Made by a program: the position numbers and the translations under genes
Notes under the pieces: model-generated
Told to the model about the DNA's origin: nothing
Database searches by the model: none
The model's input: only the letters and a program-made list of their open reading frames with translations
Shown here: in pieces, positions 26,215-36,790 of the stretch
Position numbering within the stretch: position 1 is the first letter of the stretch
Layout of the letters: every line of letters begins with the position of its first letter
Assembly: GCA_907164885.2 (NCBI GenBank)
Contig: OU015492.1
Span: forward strand, 200,954,120 to 201,018,119
Length of the DNA stretch: 64,000 nucleotides
DNA from: Dolomedes plantarius
Taxonomy: Eukaryota; Arthropoda; Arachnida; Araneae; Dolomedidae
Reading direction: 5' to 3'

Positions 26215-27852
26215 TTTTGTACTAGCGACCCGGAGACTTTATCAATGCATTAAGTTTAACCCAGTTTTAAACTTCAGAGAAATGACTACAGAATCAGTTA
26301 TTACATTACTTATCCGCAAACGCGGCAATATAAAGGGACAGTTGAAGAACATTTCTGTATGTGGGGAGAAGAATTATGTCGCCGAACTACAGGCTCAGTG
26401 GTATGTGATTTCGGAGCTTCAAGAAAAATTCGAATTTCTAAAAGAATACTATAAAGTAGCCAGGGAAAAGGATTTTGGAGAAACTGAAGAAATGCTATTA
26501 AATCTAGATGAGGAGTTGCAAAATTCAGAAGTGAGTCTGAAAACCTTGATTGATAAACTTAAAATTAGTAAAAACAATTCTGCTTATCTAAATCAATATA
26601 CTGACAATTCTACGCATGATCTGAATTCGAGTAATACTGATCAGAAACAGTATGTCAATAAAACTTCCTATAATCCCCCATCCTAATTTTAACGGGAAAT
26701 TCGAGGAATGGAACTTGTTTAAAAGCCAGTTTAATAGTCTAATTGACGAAAATTCAGAGCTTTCTGAAAACGAAAATCTTTGCTATCTACGTGGGTCACT
26801 AAATGGAGAATCAAAAGTTATATAAACCTCAGATGATAGTTACGTTTCGTTATTCAAAGCTCTAGAGCAAAAGATAAGAAAACAAAAGAATTATTGTTAA
26901 CTACCACATTAAAGCATTCTAAATCTTCAATCTAAAATTGTGAGTCAGCCAAAGAACTTCAAAACTTTTTAGACAATATAAATAAAAATCTTAGAACACT
27001 GAAATTTTGGATTTCGATAGAGACAAATTTTCGAATACTTTACTATTGAATATTGTTCTCGAAAAAAATAGACCGAGAAACATGTAACCAATTTGAATTC
27101 ACGTAAAAGGGCAATAAAGTTCCAGATTTTGATAAATTTTTACAAATTTTACAGAGAAGATGTCAAATCCTAAGTACTATTAATACTAACATTTCATCAA
27201 AGCATATTTACGAAATGTCGAAATTCCTTTTCGTCAATTTTAATGATTCATTTTAAATGTGCGTAGCTTGTAAAACCCAAACCAATCATCCGTTATATCA
27301 CTGTGATAAATTCAAAGAGATGAACTTATTAGACATATTAAATGTTAAAATTCATTGGCTCTACAATAATTGCCTAAGTAATCGCCATTTTTTTTTAATT
27401 GTTATTCAAAGAGCGCTTGTTTTGCTTATAAAAATTGTAATCACCTTACGCTCATTCATAAGAATTCCACTCCGTCAAATACCTCAATACCTCATTCAAA
27501 TCAAAGCTGGGAAAACATTCCGAATTCAGACACCATAAATATCTCAAAGTCAGTTCTCTCTGAAAATGATGAGTCATCATTTCATTTGCTCTCACCAGAT
27601 AAGCCAAAAAAAACCATAGCTACCACGTTATCGGCAGATGCTCAAGAGTGTTGTCTAGTTTCGAGCTTTTGTGTACTAGAATGTTATTTATTGAGAACTC
27701 ATTTAGCGAAAAAGTAAAAGTGAAAGAAATTCTTGATACTGGAAATTCAGTCTCAATATGTACACAAGAAATAGCAGATGTTTTGAGATTAAAGAAAAAA
27801 AAATCAATTCATATATTTCAGGCATAAACGGAGGGAAATATTTTGTTAAATA

Positions 27853-29264
27853 CACTCATGGACAAAAAATTACCGCACCAAGAAGAAGTCGTCAAAATGA
27901 AACGAAATTTTACATACATAATTACTACTTTGATATAAGTAAATCATAAGAAAATCAAAGAAAAAGGATAATTTATTTCAGAGAAAAAGACAAAAGAACG
28001 GAGGAGTTAATACTCCGTTGGACCCCCTCTAGCGCGAATGCAATATACGATACGATCGGGCATTGAGTCATACAAGTTCTGTATGATGTCTTGAGAACAT
28101 TTCGTTCCATATTTGCTGTAACCTTCCCTCTAGTTCGTTCAAACTCGTGGGATGCCCAACTCGTCGTCCCAAATGATCCCAGATATGCTCGATTAGAGAC
28201 AAATCTGGGGATCAGGCAGGCCAAGGAAGGGTAGTAACAGTGTGGAGACATCTTGTGACACCCTTGCCGTATGAGGCCGAGCATTGTCTTGTTGAAAAAT
28301 GGCTCCTGGGAGCCGTTGCATGAGTGGCAACACACGTGGTTGCAGGATTTCATGAACATACCGCTGGGCTGTCATGGTGCCACGGAACAATACTAGGGGT
28401 GACCATGTATTGTAGACAATGGCAAACCATACCATCACACCAGCTGTGGGAGCGATGTGTCGCTGTACAGCAAAGGCAGTATTGAAGCGTTCACCACGGG
28501 CTCTCCACACACGAACACTATTGTCATCACTGCCGAGATTGAATCTGGATTCGTCGCTAAAGACGACCTGGTTCCATTCCGCTGCAGTCCAGTTTCCTCG
28601 TGCGTGGCAAAACTCCAAACGGAGGCGTCGATGGGTGGGCGTCAAGGGCAGCACACGTAATGGGCGCTGCGATACCAACTGTTCTTCAGACAGGCGCCTT
28701 CGTATGGTTCGAGAAGAAACAGAGGCCCCTAGTGAAGGTGCTACCTTTGCCTGGATGGCGGACAATGAAGCAGTTGGCTGTACGCGTGCATTTCTTACGA
28801 TGTGGCGGTCTTCTCGACGACTGGTCTGGCGAGAGCGTCCTGAGCCTGGTCTTCGTGTACATGACATCTCTCGGGTCCACTGGTCCCAACACCTCCTCAC
28901 AACACAATCAGAGCGGCCTAATTGACGAGCTACTCGCCTAGCTGACCACACAGCTTCCATCATCCCGACGATTCTCCCCCTCTCTAACTGCGACAACTGC
29001 TTATATTGTCTTCGAACACGGCGTAATGGCATGTCTATCTCAGCTCTTCCTTTGTAAATGATTCAGCACACTCAAACAAGCTTTGGTTACCTGTTTTATA
29101 CTCCACAGAGTACGATGTTCAACGCCCTCTACCGGCTATACGTAATGCGCAATCACGCTGCATTTCTTATCATTTGCATATCTCCCCGATATGTACCTTC
29201 ATTGCAAGTTTCATTACCATCCCGCAATTACTTCTTGGTGCGCTAATTTTTTTGTCCATGAGTG
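27853..29264 (-). mobile_element. Tc1-like transposon (1,412 bp)
   Basis: TA duplications flank it at 27851-27852 and 29265-29266. The terminal repeats read CACTCATGGACAAAAAA and continue for about 35 bp with few mismatches (..TTACCGCACCAAGAAG against TTAGCGCACCAAGAAG). It lies in the BEL protease region and carries one transposase gene on the minus strand. Confidence 0.95.
28007..29032 (-). pseudogene. Tc1-like DD34E transposase, frameshifted
   Basis: Translation would begin at MPLRRVRRQYKQL (29032). An N-terminal paired helix-turn-helix DNA-binding region covers about residues 10-115. The catalytic domain has the first Asp in VVFSDESRF and the second in FQQDNARPH. The open frame breaks near 28240, where the conserved LPWPARSPDLS region is out of frame and contains a TGA. 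The catalytic Glu (SLIEHIWDHLG) and the natural C-terminus (RARGGPTEY, stop at 28007-28009) are still readable in another frame. The family acts by cut-and-paste at TA. This copy is inactive unless repaired. It is about 340 codons, the usual Tc1 length. Confidence 0.93.
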
Positions 29265-32200
29265 TATAAAATAACAGCACAAATTTAAAACGATGAAGGT
29301 AACTTTTCAAAAATATTATTATTGCTTGTGCTACCTAAAATTACAGATTTAACGCCTCTAAAGACAATCGATATTTCTCGCAAATATACCTCGCGATAAA
29401 AAATTATCTGACAATACATTTCCCGTTCCAAGTAAAATTAATCTACTCATAGGTTGTGAGATATTTTTTGCTTAAGGCTGAAAAATTCAAATTATATGAT
29501 AATAATGTGATGCTTCAGAAATGTTTTCTCCTTTTGGTTACGGGGACAGTGAAAATGGCAGTTTCTCACAATTTTACTAGTCTTACTAATATTTCGGAAA
29601 GAGATTCTTTAGAAATTTCTGTAAAAGTTTTGTTGATATGGAATCCTTTCCATAGAACTCTACGATGATTGTAGGGACTTGGTCTGATGTTGCTGTTACT
29701 GAAGAATGGAGTGAAGAAAATTGAACTGAAAATCTCAATGAGACCAAAGCGTTTACCCAAGTCCTGGTACACAATCATTTGCTATTATAGGCTCGGATAT
29801 TGCCATAGCAACAGCCCTTGGCCAGAAAATTGATTTCGCTGCTTTTCTACAAAAACATCCAATCTGAGCAAAGCTCAAACACGTTACTAACAAGTAGTAG
29901 TGGAAACCAGCAAGGACAATCATCATTGATATCTCAAAAAATTGCACTATACATGCAGCGAAATGTTGCATCTCGACCTCAACCCTATAATTTCAATCAG
30001 TTTGCAAAGCAATCTTCTGAAAGTATTATGTAGCAGTTAGAGTTGCTACATTTCCGAATACTACATCAGCGCTTTCAATACATGTCAATTATTTTCAGTC
30101 TAATAGTGGCAATTATCAGTCTAGTTTCAGTGTAAATAGTGATAGCAGCCATCGCCACGTGTAAATGGCGCATCATTTGTAGCAAATCATTGTATCTCAG
30201 TCTGGCTTTTCTCCAGGGACATCTATGTCTAGGGACTTGCATTCTCCTGTGGTGTCACAGCAGTCTGTAAGTCTTAGTGTGGCTAAAACTACAACAATTT
30301 CACAGCATTAAGCACCTTTACCACAAAGAGTGAAACTTACAAAAACACGATTACCGCCACCATCTAAGATACCTGAATCAGCTGTTGTAATGCCACATGA
30401 TGCAGTCACATCACTTGATGTACAATTTGGAGCTCTTCAGTTTCGTACTGAATCCTCGCCATTTCATTTTACTACTGGTGATAATAGTAAGAGTTACCAA
30501 AGTCTTCGGCACAGTTCCAATTCATCCAGCCATGTGAATAATCTCAAGCTCTATCCTCAAATATTACATCATAATCTCCCTGTAAAAATGCACTGCCCTC
30601 CTCTGTGACTATGAGTAAAGATTCAATTTACAGTATAGATTCTCATAACAGTCCAAAAAAACCCTCTTTCAAGTGATCTTAGCCAGTCACTGAGGGTTGC
30701 AAGTCAAGATAGTATGTTCGTGTCTCAAAATAGACATAAAACTTTAGAAAATGTATCTTCCTGGGTAAATAATCGAAGAAACCAAGCTGGATCTCTAGAG
30801 ATTGCTGTCATGAGCAGTAAAACTGGCCAGAGTACAATGGGTTCATACAACTGTTCCTCTCTTGATTCTGGATCTAGCTATTTAAATAATCTTTACTCCA
30901 GTCGAAAGTCCGTATTAAACTCGTCCAATATTGTAACATCTACTGTTAGTTATACACATACTTCAGCCTCACTGAACAGTGGCTCAGCCATAAGTCTTGT
31001 GGTAACTCAACGTCAAAATATGTCATGCAATACATCAGGGTCCTTATCATATGGTTTACAACCAGCAGCTTATTGTGCATCTATGACAACTAGTGGAGAT
31101 ACTTATCCATCACAGACTGGTTTCAGATTACATGAATCTGCTTCTTATGGAACTAATAACAGTGGGTACGGCAATCAGCAAGGTGTTTATAGTGGTTCAG
31201 GAGCAACTACGAGTCAATCTGGAGCTATGATGTCAACTTCTGTGCCCAGCTCTAAGTTGGCAATCTGTTCAACTCACCGTGCTAAAGATTCATCCCTTTT
31301 AGAATCAGCACAATTCATCCCAACACACATATGAAGTTACAAGCACTACCATCAGTACCAGTGTCTTAAATGCCAGTAATCTGGCACCTACATCCTCAAC
31401 CAATCGCTGGGTCCGAAATTCTTCATATATGAATTCTGTGTTGGGACTTGTCTCTACATCATCTTAAATTACAACAACTTCTGTGCTCAAAAATTCTCTA
31501 TCTGCTACAGGCAAAGCAGTACGAAATATTCCGCAAAATATGCCAATGTAAGGTCAACAGTATATCATGGGTCAAGCTAGCCTTTGCTTTTATGGTTAAC
31601 AACAACCTGTATATAATTATGAAGATATGCAGATGTTACAGTCGAAGCTATCTACTTTATGACATGCACATTTCAAGTACCTACTAGCATGACTGGTTGA
31701 GATCCTGGAATGGGTAGTGTAGTATATACCGTAACACAGGGTTACTTTGTGACAGATTTTAAGTTTTTTCTTGTGCCAGCCGATCAGTTTTAAAAGCAGC
31801 TCAAAACGAACAATTGCAAAACATAGGTACATCCTTTCTTTACGTAGTAATGTATTGCGCTAACCCGGACCTTTAATTACCATTCAGAAATTAAAATTCA
31901 AATGTGTCACAAAGTATCAGTTTTCCCGCCGAGTTTGGCTACTTTGTGACATCCGTGTTTTCGCCTTAAAATCCAAGAGGAAAACTTCTTGACCGAAAGT
32001 TAGACAGTAAAACGCTTACCAAAAGTTTAATACACAACTCTATATACCTATTAGAAATATTGGATATCTTTATCTATATCTTTGTCATCAATGAGACCTC
32101 AGGTGCTCAGGGCAGCCATCAATTCTTTGAGAAGATGAGGAAGTTTGCCTTTTCGCACATTCTGCTCCTTCAGGTAGTTTTTTTTTTTCCAGATAGACAA

Positions 32201-32748
32201 TACTTCTTTCTCTCCAGTGGTATTTTAGAGCACTGAAAAATACAACATAAAGCGGCTAGAGGAAGTGGGTCGACTTTGTGAGTTATTTTGTGACAGTGTC
32301 AATGTGTCAAAGAGTAACCCCGTCAGCTTTCGATATTTAGGTTATGTTTCAATATCTCTCGAAAATATCACTACACAAAAGTTATATTGCTCCACAATCT
32401 AACCAACATATTGACATTAAAAATAATTATTTATATATATATATATATACACGTTCAATTTCATTTAAACATAAAACCTTAAGGCAGAGGGCGCGTGCCC
32501 ATTTAGTGAGTTTTTGACATTATTGCTTTTCTGTGTTTCAGTATCTTTAATTTTTGATTGACTTTCAGTGTGGCCACAAGTTGAATATTGAGTTTGATTT
32601 TGTGTGTTCTTGTAGTTTTGTGATATATTTTTAAAGTGAATATTTCTACGAGATATTAAAGTAACTTAAATAAAATTTCAAGGCAATTGAAGTTTTTTAA
32701 TGATGCTTTCAACCTACAGTTAATTTAATATCGAATTTCAGTTTTATT

Positions 32749-32813
<65 letters not shown>
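32749..32813. repeat. (TA)n microsatellite next to a TIR
   Basis: About 65 bases of perfect (TA)n directly abut the left end of the element starting at 32814. A short (TA)n tract also follows its right end (36379 onward), so the element probably sits in a TA array. Confidence 0.95.
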
Positions 32814-32814
<1 letters not shown>

Positions 32815-33234
32815 CGGGTGGTTATAATAAAACTTCGCCAATAAACGGCATCCTACAGCGCAAATGGGTGAGCGGAATGCAACGAAATTTTGTATATGGT
32901 CTATACACGAGATGCGCTCACGGAATTTCGAAAAAAAAATTTAGTTCCAAAATGTTCACTAGAGGGCACCTTTTCGGGAAAAACATGAAATTTAACACAA
33001 TAAACGACCAAAACGGAATACAGAAACAATATTAACAATCCAGAACAAGAATTATGAGTAATAAAATGTAAAACCGGGCAATGCTGTCAGTTGCAGGAGA
33101 AAAGTGTCGAGATTTGCATGCTTGGGAAGAAGAGGAAGCTTTATGCAAAACACGTTAGAGTATAAAACGTTTGCAGACGTTGTCATGTTTAAGTCGATGT
33201 TTCCGGCTGTACTTATGACGGTCTCTTAAGTTGA

Positions 33235-33545
33235 ACGTGCGTTATTGGTGAATCTGCTTTAAGAAAACATGGGGAATGCTTCTGCTGCAATTAGTGAATT
33301 TTGTCGTAGAAAGAACCTACGGCGTGGACCAATGTCTACTAAAGGTATCCGGGCCATGATTAAGAGATTTTAAGAGACGGGGAAATTATGAGCTCAACCT
33401 GGAAGAGGCCGTAAATGTTTCACACCGGTACTTGTTGATGCCGTCAAGACAGCTGCTGAACACACTGTCCATCGACTTGAAATTTTGCAGGTGAATGAAT
33501 GTGGTCACGTGGAGCAGCTTTCCCTACATCGTCCTGGACACGATT
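33235..33545 (+). pseudogene. DUF4817-like helix-turn-helix transposase fragment
   Basis: Readable blocks include VERALLVNLL, then GNASAAISEFCRRKNLRRGP, then KGIRAMIKRF, and after a stop PGRGRKCFTPVLVDAV. This is the pattern of the DUF4817 DNA-binding domain that precedes a mariner-type DDE domain in many arthropod transposons (from memory of the family). At least two in-frame stops are present and no catalytic domain follows. Confidence 0.7.
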
Positions 33546-33680
33546 AACAACTGCTCCTCTTGTGCAATTTCATCCTAATCTGTTCTTGTTTCTGCAAACT
33601 GAACTGTTTTTGTTTCTCACTTACCTTTACTTAATGTGTTTCGATGAAAAGGTGATCAAAAACTAGTCAACAAATGTTAA

Positions 33681-36186
33681 CCCATTTTATCCCAATTTAT
33701 TTATTTTGTTCAAATTTGAGAATAATCATATTTTCTAGGGTATATTAAACCTAAATATACTAAATATAACAAAATTTGAAAAAAAAAATATTTTTTATAT
33801 AGAAATCTTACCCGTCCTCTAAATAGGACACTGGGATAAAGGGGATAAAATTTGCACTTACAGGTCTTAGTGTTATTTTCATTAGTGAAAAGCAATTTCC
33901 GACTACAAATTTTTACGATATCCGAATAATACTTCATTATTTACATAAAAGTTTAATTTTCATTTGAGCATGATACTAAACTTGGTGGAAAGGCCCAAAA
34001 CAAGCCTGACAAAGTGTTTTATCACATTTCCCACAGTATGTTTTGGGTTTTCCATTGCAGCCCTCTCTTTGACAACGGGGCTGTTTCTCCCTCTTCAGTA
34101 GAAAATGGCCAACACCATCCTTGCGGACGTCTTTTGAACTAGAAGGCATAGAAGATATCCTGGGTCTACCTTTTGTTCTGTTCGTAGTCTTTTTTAGGTA
34201 AACCGTTGTTATTGCTCTTCGGAACTCCTTCAAGTTTAGGGCATCACTTTTGTTGACAGTTTTGTGGATTATCCATGCATTTACCATTGCCATGTCCACA
34301 GTACGAATGAAAAGTGGCCAGTACCACTTTTTCCCACGAATCTTAATGGCATACAGTTCAGCCAACTAGTCATGGTGATCCACCCCGCCCATATGTTTGT
34401 TGTAAGCATTTATCAAACTAGGCATCTTAACGTTAATTTTATCTTTGTGTCCTTTTACTCGCCTTTTCACATCAAAGAATGGTTCTAAAGTGCTGAAATT
34501 TGTAGCAACAGTGACAGTGCTATTGTCATTCCATCGCACCAGGAGAACCTCGGAATTCTTGTCATATGCAAAATCACACGTGCCTCTTTCATTCTTCCGC
34601 ATAGACTTAGGTTCCTCTAAAGGGCACTCGCGGTTTATCCGATTTTCTCGTATGGTTCCTGTGGCTCGATAACCCTCTTCACCAAGACTTTTCAAAAGAT
34701 CAATGCTGGTAAAAAAATAATCAAAATATAAAGTGTAACCTGAAGGATTCACAATGTTCTCTATTAGTTTCATCACAACACAGGTACCAAGAGAAGTATC
34801 TTTTCTTGCATGAGATTCCTTACCGCAGAAGTTGTAACAATATCCTTCGCTTCCACAGAGAGCCCATAGTTTATATCCAAAACGTATCAGCTTACCTCGG
34901 ATAAACTGTTTCAGACTATTCCTACCGTAGTACATGATAATCATTTCATCAATGCTTAGATTTGCTGAGAAGTGTCCGAACTTCATAAAATTATTATTGA
35001 GCATGGCAAACAAAGGTTTTACCTTAAAACATCGATCCTCGGGATGCTGACTTACGGTTCCATTATACACAAAGTGTAAATAAGATTTCAACTTTTGGAA
35101 ACGGTTTCGTGACATGGAATTTTTCACCAGGGCAATTCCAATGTCTTCAGCATCTGACCAGTAGTCACGTTCACAGGTATTTGAATAATAACCAGTTAGA
35201 ACCAAAATTTAAAAAAAACACGTATTTCGTCAGCACTGATCAAGAAATCGTGTTCGTTTTTTACATCTGTTGCATATCGCACAGTTTCTTTTACTATGTG
35301 ATCGTAAACTTCATTCAAATAAAACTGCTCAAAAAGTTCCACTGGAGATTTTTCTTTCAATGTAGCTTGAGCAAGTCATTTGGAGATGAATCAGCCTGTT
35401 TTCCATTTTGTATATTGTGGTGATTTCGTCTTTATCCATAAGTCTGATACTTTTCAGCTTTTCGTCTGCGCTTTGTTGTCGAAACACTAGAGCTTGTGGA
35501 CGCTTCAGTCTCAAGACCATCTCCAACTCTGACTTCCAGAGTCCCAGGAACGTCATTTACAACAATCTCACCAGTATTTACTTCGGTGTCGTCCCCTTCG
35601 TCTTCGTCAGTTAGTTCACTGGCATCTGGTGGTAACACAGCAATATCAACATCGCTTTCATCTGAATCTAAACTATTTAATAGTTCCAATGCTTTCTCTA
35701 ACTTCAGAAACCTTTGCACAGACATCACTCTTCAGGGGCAGAAATGTAGGGAGGATTTGTTTTTTACTTTTAGTTACAAATTTAGAAATATCACATCAGT
35801 TATATGCTTATCGTCCCACTGTCCTTTTTGGAGGACAGTTAAAAAATAACGCGCTACAACTTACCTAATAACAATAGAGCTTTAACCAACCAGCAGGATT
35901 ATAAACGAAGACTGCTCTCACATTAGAACTGCCCAGCCAAGTGTCTAAAGCAAACTGAAGGGAATTCTGCAATCGCAAAGAAAAGATACAAATGACGCTC
36001 ATTAACGTCAGGAGAAAACAAAGTTTCCAGACGAAGACGACGGACGGGTGAGACAGAACCCACGCTAACAGAAGCTTAGACATACCTCTACATGTTCCAG
36101 CTGATAAAATATTCGCAACAAACAAATACTGATTTACACATGCTATTTTTCAGCTGTCCTCCGATAGGACAGTGGGATAAAATAGT
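33681..36186 (-). mobile_element. piggyBac element (innermost level of the nest), 2.5 kb
   Basis: TTAA flanks at 33677-33680 and 36187-36190. The inverted ends share ATTTTATCCCA; the extreme three bases are CCC on the left but ACT on the right when reversed. Subterminal palindromes are CTGTCCTCCGATAGGACAG near 36153 and GTCCTCTAAATAGGAC near 33814, each followed by TGGGATAAA. The transposase gene is on the minus strand and nearly full length. Confidence 0.92.
33976..35728 (-). pseudogene. piggyBac transposase, near full length with breaks
   Basis: The acidic N-terminus (LDSDESDVDIAVLPPDASEL) is followed by a basic stretch (KRRRK), as in PGBD-type transposases. After frameshifts near 35430, 35335 and 35210, a 279-codon frame (35205-34366) holds the DDE core. 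It has the first Asp in LSIDEMIIMYYGR, the second in YFDYFFTSIDLL and the third in NKHMGGVDHHD. One in-frame TAG at 34366 comes just after the third Asp motif. The same frame then continues to 33976 with GKKWYWPLF and a C-terminal cysteine-rich domain (CNGKPKTYCGKCDKTLCQAC). The three catalytic aspartates survive, so decay is fairly recent. It would cut and join at TTAA. Confidence 0.9.
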
Positions 36187-36790
36187 TTAATATTGTTTCT
36201 GTATTCCGTTTTGGTCGTTAATTGTTTTAAATTTCATGTTTTTCTCGAAAATGCGCCCTCTGGTGCATATTTTGGAACTAATTTCTTTTCGAAATTCCAT
36301 GATCGCATCTCGTGTATAGCTCACCCGTTTGAGCTGTAGGATGCCGTTTATAGGGGAAGTTTAATTATAACCACCCGGTATATATATATAATTACCTGTG
36401 TTACCTGTGGTAGTTGGATGTATAATGTGTTAGCCTTCAGCACACAAAGTTCCCTTAGTTTGAGTCAATATCTTTACAACAGATTTGAACAAAACACTGG
36501 CCAGCGAAGACTAATGGCACGCAGAAGCTTCGGACACTAGCCACTAGGTGTCTATGTATGTCGGACAAGGCGATATCGCTGTTCTTTGCCTACCCGATAT
36601 CACGGGTGTGGCACAAGATCCGAAATGCGAAAAAAATTACTATGTTTCACAAAGTAACCCCTTCTTACGGTACTGCTGATGACAAGTATAGCAGAGTTGA
36701 AAGTGATGCTTCAACTGTTGCACAACATTATCCCAAAGTCAAGCTACCACACAGTCTCATGGTCAAGCATTTTTTAAAATTCAGTCTACA

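Larger units (their letters stand above)
26282..29660 (+). pseudogene. BEL/Pao gag-protease, decayed and split by a Tc1 element
   Basis: The first frame (26282-26686, 134 aa) is a coiled-coil gag N-terminus of BEL type. After a frameshift comes the DUF1759-type gag core (FNGKFEEWNLFKSQFNSLI), with stops and shifts through about 27180. A zinc-knuckle-like segment follows near 27257 (CVACKTQTNHPLYHCDKFKE). The aspartic protease carries an active-site motif near 27730 (ILDTGNSVSICTQEIAD). A Tc1 element interrupts the protease at 27851. BEL sequence resumes at about 29267 (LPKITDLTPL near 29335, LLIGCEIFF near 29446). It ends with a block (TNISERDSLEIS) that in BEL elements joins protease to reverse transcriptase. 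No reverse transcriptase, RNase H or integrase follows. Lingerer-like sequence starts directly after. Confidence 0.85.
32814..36378. mobile_element. Long-TIR DNA transposon with DUF4817-like remnant (middle level)
   Basis: Inverted repeats of roughly 190-220 bp lie at 32814-33035 and 36191-36378. The outer parts read ACGGGTGGTTATAATAAAAC and, reversed, CCGGGTGGTTATAATTAAAC. Both flanks are TA in a TA-rich tract. The left arm contains a degraded transposase N-terminus (33235-33545). The right arm is only the inverted repeat. A piggyBac element lies inside it at TTAA (33677-33680 / 36187-36190), immediately inside the right inverted repeat. Confidence 0.85.
31729..36670. mobile_element. TA-inserting DNA transposon (outer level of a nest)
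   Basis: The left end is CCGTAACACAGGGTTACTTT and the right end, reversed, CCGTAAGAAGGGGTTACTTT. TA flanks both (31727-31728 and 36671-36672). Joining the flanks with one TA gives a continuous lingerer-like reading frame (..GSVVY, then TADDKYS..), which fixes the ends to the base. The motif TACTTTGTGACA or its reverse recurs inside near 31905, 31940, 32283 and 32304, like subterminal transposase-binding sites. A minus-strand remnant near 32110-32175 (GKLPHLLKELMAAL) might belong to a pogo-like transposase, but this is weak. Of its 4.94 kb, 3.56 kb is a second element. Confidence 0.82.
29665..36790 (+). pseudogene. Lingerer/UBAP2L-like host gene copy, decayed and split by transposons
   Basis: Many short blocks in several frames match, in order, my recollection of animal UBAP2/UBAP2L (fly lingerer), a UBA-domain RNA-granule protein. 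They are TEEWSEEN followed by LNETKAFT (near 29690-29755), QKIDFAAFLQKHP (about 29825), SKIPESAVVMPH and DVQFGALQF (30365-30440), and a long Ser/Gln/Tyr-rich stretch (30714-31334, open for 206 codons). YIMGQASL, then VYNYEDMQMLQSKL (31560-31655), then PTSMTG and DPGMGSV (to 31728) follow. The copy resumes at 36671 with ADDKYSRVESDAST and QSQATTQSHGQAF. The N-terminal UBA and RG-rich regions are absent. No intron is evident between these blocks, so a reverse-transcribed copy is likely. It carries multiple stops and frameshifts. It is in the same orientation as the adjoining BEL gag. Confidence 0.82.

Noticed and set aside
28419..28941. Plus-strand frames of 113 and 168 codons
   Set aside because: They are opposite-strand shadows of the Tc1 transposase, which has recognisable DDE motifs on the minus strand.
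31729..32325. A separate 600-bp MITE ending at the inverted motif near 32304-32325
   Set aside because: The right end lacks the CCGTAA terminus and a TA. The end at 36670 has both and restores the host frame, so the internal copy is better read as a subterminal motif.
35496..35849. Ser/Thr-rich 117-codon plus-strand frame
   Set aside because: It is antisense to the acidic N-terminus of the piggyBac transposase; the serine richness comes from reversed Asp/Glu codons.
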